Under the pieces are notes generated by a model, which had not been told where the DNA came from, ran no database searches, and worked only from the letters and a program-made list of their open reading frames with translations. From Brachyhypopomus gauderio (taxonomy: Eukaryota > Chordata > Actinopteri > Gymnotiformes > Hypopomidae): 64,000 nt of DNA. The stretch is taken from contig NC_135213.1 of assembly GCF_052324685.1 (NCBI RefSeq), positions 448,501 to 512,500 on the forward strand, read 5' to 3'. The first letter of the stretch is position 1, and every line of letters begins with the position of its first letter. Below are positions 61,150 through 64,000 of this stretch, in pieces. The position numbers and the translations under genes are program-made.

Positions 61150-62464
61150 GTGTAAAACAACACCCACACACAACATATAAACCACACACACACACCACAC
61201 ACACACACACACACAAGTGTAAAACAACACCCACACACAACATATAAACCACACACACACACACACAAGTGTAAAACAACACCCACACACAGCATATAAA
61301 CCACACACACACACCACAAACCAGTGTAAAACAACACCCACACACATAACATATACACCACACACACATCACACACAAAAGTGTAATACAACACACCACC
61401 ACACACAACGCACACACCACCACCAAACAACACAAACACATCAGTATAATACAACACCGACATAAAACACACACACCACCATACAAAACACACACAACAC
61501 ACACACACCAGTGGTATACAGCACCCCCACACACAACATGCCAGTGTAATCCAACACCCACATACAACACAAACACCACCACACACAAAACACATGCCAG
61601 CCTAACCCAAACACCCATGTGTGGGTGGGGTGTGTGTACCTGTGTGAGGTGTATGTGTGTGTGTGTGTGTACCTGTGTGGTGTGTGTGTGGGGGGGTGTG
61701 TACCTGCGTGGCGTGAGTCTGGTGTCCTGGCGGTGAGTCTTCATGGTGATGGTGTCTGTGAAGAGCACGTCCTTGGCGGGGGAGGTGAGCGTGTCGCTGT
61801 TGGGCAGGTGCATGCGCTGCTGCTTCAGTCGTTTCAGGGTGGCGTATCCGAGGGCGTCCCTGGGGCTGGCGCACGCCGTGGGCGTGGCCGAGCGTAAGGA
61901 CTGGGCGCGGCGAGGGAGCGTGTGCGGCCGGCCCGGGGCGACCGGAGAACCCGTCGCGCTCACCACCGTGCTGAGGCTGCCTCGGTCTGTCTCCACGGCG
62001 ACGGTGGGGGCGGTCTCCCGCGAGGGGGAGGAGCTGAGGGAGCTGATGCCGCTGGTGGTGGTGTCCGTGGTGAAGCTCTGGCTGCGGCTCTTGAAGGTCA
62101 TGGCGCCCCCCGGCAGCGAGGAGGAGCTGTCACACGCCAGCCCGTCCTGGCTGCCCGTGGTCACGGCCCTGCACTCCCCTCTGACCTCAAAGTCCCGCTC
62201 GCCGCCGTCCCGCAGGATCTCAAGGCGCAGCAAGGACCGGTCGCCATGGCCAAGCGTAGGGCCTGGGGAGTGTGGGCGGGGCTCGCTGAGTGTGCGCATC
62301 CTACACTGGCTACATGGATGCGAGTCTGGGGAACGGCCCGACCCACTCAGGGGGTCACGCAGCTCTGGGCTGGTCAGGGACGTGAGGAGGCGGTTTGGCA
62401 TCAGCCGTGAGGAGCTGAGCAGAGTGAAGGCACTCCGCTCCTTCAGGGGTTTAGAGCACAGACC

Positions 62465-62498
<34 letters not shown>

Positions 62499-62526
62499 GC
62501 AATTGAGAAGTTTCTCTATCAACAGG

Positions 62527-62580
<54 letters not shown>

Positions 62581-62884
62581 ACGCACACTTACTGGCCTGA
62601 CCTTCACTTTCGCTGTTGTGCCGTGAACTGCTAGAATCAGAGTTCAGACTGAGCATGCTCGGTATGGACGACATCTCCCCAAAGGCACATGAGTCCACAT
62701 CGTCAGGGGCAACGGGCCATTTGTGCCTGCGTCCATGACGCACTGAGTCCCAGCCCAGAGCCTGGAGAAGATCAGACCCGGCCCTGGTCCTGCTGATCAC
62801 ACCTAGCACATACACACACGTACTGCACACCAGGGGAGACAGGGTTAATAATCTACAGTCATCGAACTAAGAACTGAACCTAGA

Positions 62885-62947
<63 letters not shown>

Positions 62948-63512
62948 GTACCCACGGACAGACAGCACTTCGCAGTGATGTGCTAGTGTTATGATATGGG
63001 GGACCACGCCCTCCTCCTGCAGTAGGGCCACGCCCCAATTTGAGCTGCCAATGTTCGCCTACAAACACACACAAACAATTATAAACACTCACGAACAGTC
63101 CCATTAAAAACACTCACTAACAGTCCCATTAAAAACACTCACTAACAGTCCCATTATAAACACACACTAACAGTCCCATTACAAACACTCACGAACAGTC
63201 CCATTAAAAACACTCACTAACAGTCCCATTACAAACACTCACCAACAGTCCCATTACAAACACTCACGAACAGTCCCATTAAAAACACACACTAACAGTC
63301 CCATTACAAACACTCACGAACAGTCCCATTAAAAACACACACTAACAGTCCCATTACAAACACTCACCAACAGTCCCATTATCACACACATACACACACA
63401 CACTCACCAGAGCCCACAGAGCTGCCTTTAGCCGTTTAATTTCCTCCCACTTGTCCAGCACAGCGGAACGGACAGTGTAGCTGAGATCCGGAACAACATT
63501 CTGAAATCATAT

Positions 63513-63582
<70 letters not shown>

Positions 63583-63948
63583 CGTCGACCCACAGGAGCA
63601 CACGTTAAACAGTGAGCACCAACACTGGGGCACTAGTGGCGTGGTTCTGGGATAGTTACCTGAGTCTCCAGCAGCACACAGCCTGTCTTATCATACACCA
63701 GCTGTCCATACAAATGAACAGGCAGATACACACTGGGTCTCTGCAGCCTGCAGCGCACACACACACACACACAATTAGAGAGAGGTACCGAAACTAAACT
63801 GTCGATTTGAATTTGCACATCCAGCTTTGACCCCTGACCTCTGGTTGGTTCGGCGGACGTAGTTGTCGCCATCCACTGGTTTACAGTACGTTGTCAGGGC
63901 TTCATTCATCTGCTCCTCAAGCATGTCTACATACTTTAGATTGTACTC
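55002..63948 (-). CDS. rictor: Rictor, mTORC2 subunit, C-terminal half (13 exons)
   Basis: Scaffold that defines mTOR complex 2, which phosphorylates AKT. CDS exons in window: 63948-63839, 63747-63660, 63500-63408, 63058-62952, 62822-62593, 62463-61704, 60990-60687, 60582-60507, 60329-60117, 59743-59588, 59443-59320, 56680-56542, 55100-55002. These total 2499 nt (832 aa), about the last half of the ~1700-residue protein. All junctions have AG/GT and matching phase. Landmarks shared with human [100 protein letters not shown] and [12 protein letters not shown]. The 5' exons lie beyond 64000. Intron 12 holds a Rex3-like LINE and the last intron a hAT element. Confidence 0.96.
55269..56193. mobile_element. 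hAT-type non-autonomous element with 8-bp target duplication
   Basis: Starts CAGGGGTTCTCAACTGGTCT and ends with the inverted match CCAGTTGAGAATCACTG. TGGTAGAG flanks both ends exactly (55261-55268 and 56194-56201). Subterminal GCGACCCA repeats lie near both ends. It lies in the last rictor intron; no transposase is present. Confidence 0.93.
56202..56540. repeat. GT-rich degenerate tandem region
   Basis: Irregular repeats of TGTTAGTGTGTGTTGTAGTG and TGTTTGCGTGTG-type units. The same unit type starts at 55190, so the hAT element split an older array. Confidence 0.8.
56542..56680 (-). CDS. rictor: rictor penultimate exon
   Basis: Encodes [20 protein letters not shown], then [20 protein letters not shown]. 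Three decayed copies of its first part and acceptor lie upstream in the gene sense (exon-edge positions 56795, 56896, 56956). Only this one keeps the frame. Confidence 0.95.
56681..56975 (-). repeat. Three decayed copies of the rictor penultimate exon start
   Basis: In the gene sense, TGTGTTACAG|GATCAAGGAGAAGTTTG recurs with exon edges at 56795 (text closely kept), 56896 (ATCATTGAGAAGTTTG) and 56956 (only GAAAAGTTTC). Each is followed by 60-70 bases of decayed exon text and then a (TG)n tract. The copies have lost frame and stop early. Confidence 0.93.
57311..58728 (+). mobile_element. Internally deleted RTE/Rex3-like LINE
   Basis: The frame at 57770-58310 encodes an apurinic-type endonuclease: [20 protein letters not shown], then [30 protein letters not shown] and [20 protein letters not shown]. 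It then breaks, jumps to a short pre-RT piece ([20 protein letters not shown]) and jumps again to a C-terminal piece ([11 protein letters not shown]). The reverse transcriptase core is missing. The 3' end is (ATGG)n, matching the GATG-repeat tail described for Rex3. It lies in a rictor intron, in opposite orientation to the gene. Confidence 0.8.
59212..59299. repeat. (CA)n in rictor intron
   Basis: CA tract with one AAAC interruption, about 20 bases from the donor of the exon at 59320-59443. Confidence 0.95.
59320..59443 (-). CDS. rictor: rictor exon
   Basis: Encodes [20 protein letters not shown], then [12 protein letters not shown]. Strong match to the C-terminal conserved block of RICTOR. 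Confidence 0.95.
59588..59743 (-). CDS. rictor: rictor exon
   Basis: Encodes [20 protein letters not shown], then [17 protein letters not shown] and TNELLLG. Confidence 0.9.
60117..60329 (-). CDS. rictor: rictor exon
   Basis: Encodes [20 protein letters not shown], then [20 protein letters not shown]. TGLQEHTxxNCLYC is conserved in RICTOR. Confidence 0.93.
60366..60442. repeat. (CA)n upstream of a rictor exon
   Basis: Pure CA tract; with the CG-containing CA text at 60331-60365 it leads directly to the acceptor at 60330 in the gene sense. Confidence 0.95.
60507..60582 (-). CDS. rictor: rictor exon
   Basis: Encodes [20 protein letters not shown], then LTDSD. Weakly conserved part; kept because splice sites and phase fit both neighbours. 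Confidence 0.8.
60687..60990 (-). CDS. rictor: rictor exon
   Basis: Encodes [20 protein letters not shown], then [31 protein letters not shown] is strongly conserved in RICTOR. The acceptor CTCCTGCAG follows a ~70-bp (TG)n tract. Confidence 0.95.
61003..61480. repeat. (CA)n plus ~60-bp tandem array in rictor intron
   Basis: A (CA)n tract (61003-61071) abuts the acceptor. Beyond it, five to eight units carry AAGTGTAAAACAACACCCAC and ACACAACATATAAACCACAC, progressively decayed to about 61615. A 506-codon minus frame across this is low-complexity read-through joined to a real exon. Confidence 0.9.
61704..62463 (-). CDS. rictor: rictor large exon with phosphorylation region
   Basis: The 760-nt exon encodes the serine-rich region: [48 protein letters not shown] and [21 protein letters not shown] covers the human T1135 site (RIRTLTEP), with serine in place of threonine. 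Acceptor directly after a (TG)n tract. Confidence 0.94.
62466..62579. repeat. (CA)n and (GT)n pair in rictor intron
   Basis: A CA tract (62468-62498) and a GT tract (62526-62579), separated by ~27 bases, form a potential hairpin and fill almost the whole 129-bp intron. Confidence 0.95.
62593..62822 (-). CDS. rictor: rictor exon
   Basis: Encodes [20 protein letters not shown], then [20 protein letters not shown] and [20 protein letters not shown]. The acceptor GTGTGCAG at 62823 was chosen because it restores TCVYVLG. Confidence 0.93.
62888..62946. repeat. (GT)n in rictor intron
   Basis: A GT tract starts six bases after a rictor donor in the gene sense (there read as CA). Confidence 0.95.
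62952..63058 (-). CDS. rictor: rictor exon
   Basis: Encodes [20 protein letters not shown], then [16 protein letters not shown]. Its donor GTACGA runs directly into a (CA)n tract in the gene sense. Confidence 0.95.
63060..63385. repeat. ~25-bp minisatellite filling a rictor intron
   Basis: About twelve units with ACACTCAC(T/G)AACAGTCCCATT and AAAA or ACAA. The array runs from the acceptor edge of one exon (63058) almost to the donor of the other (63408). Confidence 0.95.
63408..63500 (-). CDS. rictor: rictor exon
   Basis: Encodes [20 protein letters not shown], then [11 protein letters not shown]. 31 codons, phase 0 at both ends. A (TG)n tract lies upstream of its ATTTCAG acceptor. Confidence 0.95.
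63514..63580. repeat. (CA)n upstream of a rictor exon
   Basis: Pure CA tract; in the gene sense it is (TG)n, then CGCATATGATTTCAG and the exon at 63500. Confidence 0.95.
63660..63747 (-). CDS. rictor: rictor exon
   Basis: Encodes [20 protein letters not shown], then TGCVLLETQ. The acceptor is within GCTGCAGGCTGCAG; the upstream AG was chosen because it completes the Arg codon before LQRP. Confidence 0.93.
63839..63948 (-). CDS. rictor: rictor exon (first in window)
   Basis: Encodes [20 protein letters not shown], then [17 protein letters not shown]. Starts in phase 0 after TTTAG. Confidence 0.93.
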
Positions 63949-64000
63949 CTAAACACACACACAAACACACACTTTAGTTTATGGTTTAATGGTAGGGGAG

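Noticed and set aside
60974..62494. A 506-codon minus-strand frame with a long Cys/Val part
   Set aside because: The first part is the real rictor exon (62463-61704); the rest reads through an intron (CA)n array past the donor at 61703.

Overview
The window is vertebrate, from a teleost fish. It has spliced genes with GT-AG introns, fish-type transposons (Tc1/mariner, hAT, an RTE/Rex3-like LINE, a Ty3/gypsy solo LTR) and very many (CA)n tracts. The three protein genes are lifr, osmr and rictor, the order and orientation known from human 5p13 (LIFR minus, OSMR plus, RICTOR minus). The species cannot be fixed from the sequence; an ostariophysan is a guess.

Layout. 1-16.9 kb is a transposon graveyard: hAT elements, a hAT transposase fragment, gypsy integrase remnants, a solo LTR and Tc1 fragments. 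It also holds an inverted, tandemly repeated copy of part of a lifr exon (13.7-14.1 kb). 17.0-28.97 kb (minus) is lifr, 17 coding exons and 948 codons, with three YxxQ motifs and a box 1. 29-40.7 kb is intergenic: a diverged tandem pair of ~2 kb repeats, a perfect 48-bp-arm palindrome, a minisatellite, a 1.08 kb hAT element and a CpG-rich stretch near 40.0-40.4 kb that may be the promoter region between the two head-to-head receptor genes. 40.79-53.1 kb (plus) is osmr, 17 coding exons and 898 codons. 55.0-64 kb (minus) is the C-terminal half of rictor, 13 exons and 832 codons; the 5' part lies outside the window.

Function. Lifr and Osmr are paralogous type I cytokine receptor chains that in vertebrates pair with gp130 for LIF/OSM-type ligands and signal through JAK-STAT. 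Rictor is the defining scaffold of mTORC2, which phosphorylates AKT. The two receptor genes have the same series of 16 intron phases, so they descend from one gene. The osmr product as read here has no visible box 1 and no YxxQ motif, so its signalling role is uncertain.

The most unusual signal is that at least eight exon-intron junctions in lifr, osmr and rictor are themselves duplicated. The exon edge plus the splice site is repeated 2 to ~28 times and forms an adjacent minisatellite. TG repeats also sit immediately upstream of many 3' splice sites. All exon calls come from reading frame, splice consensus, phase continuity and remembered similarity to the human proteins; no search or alignment program was run.
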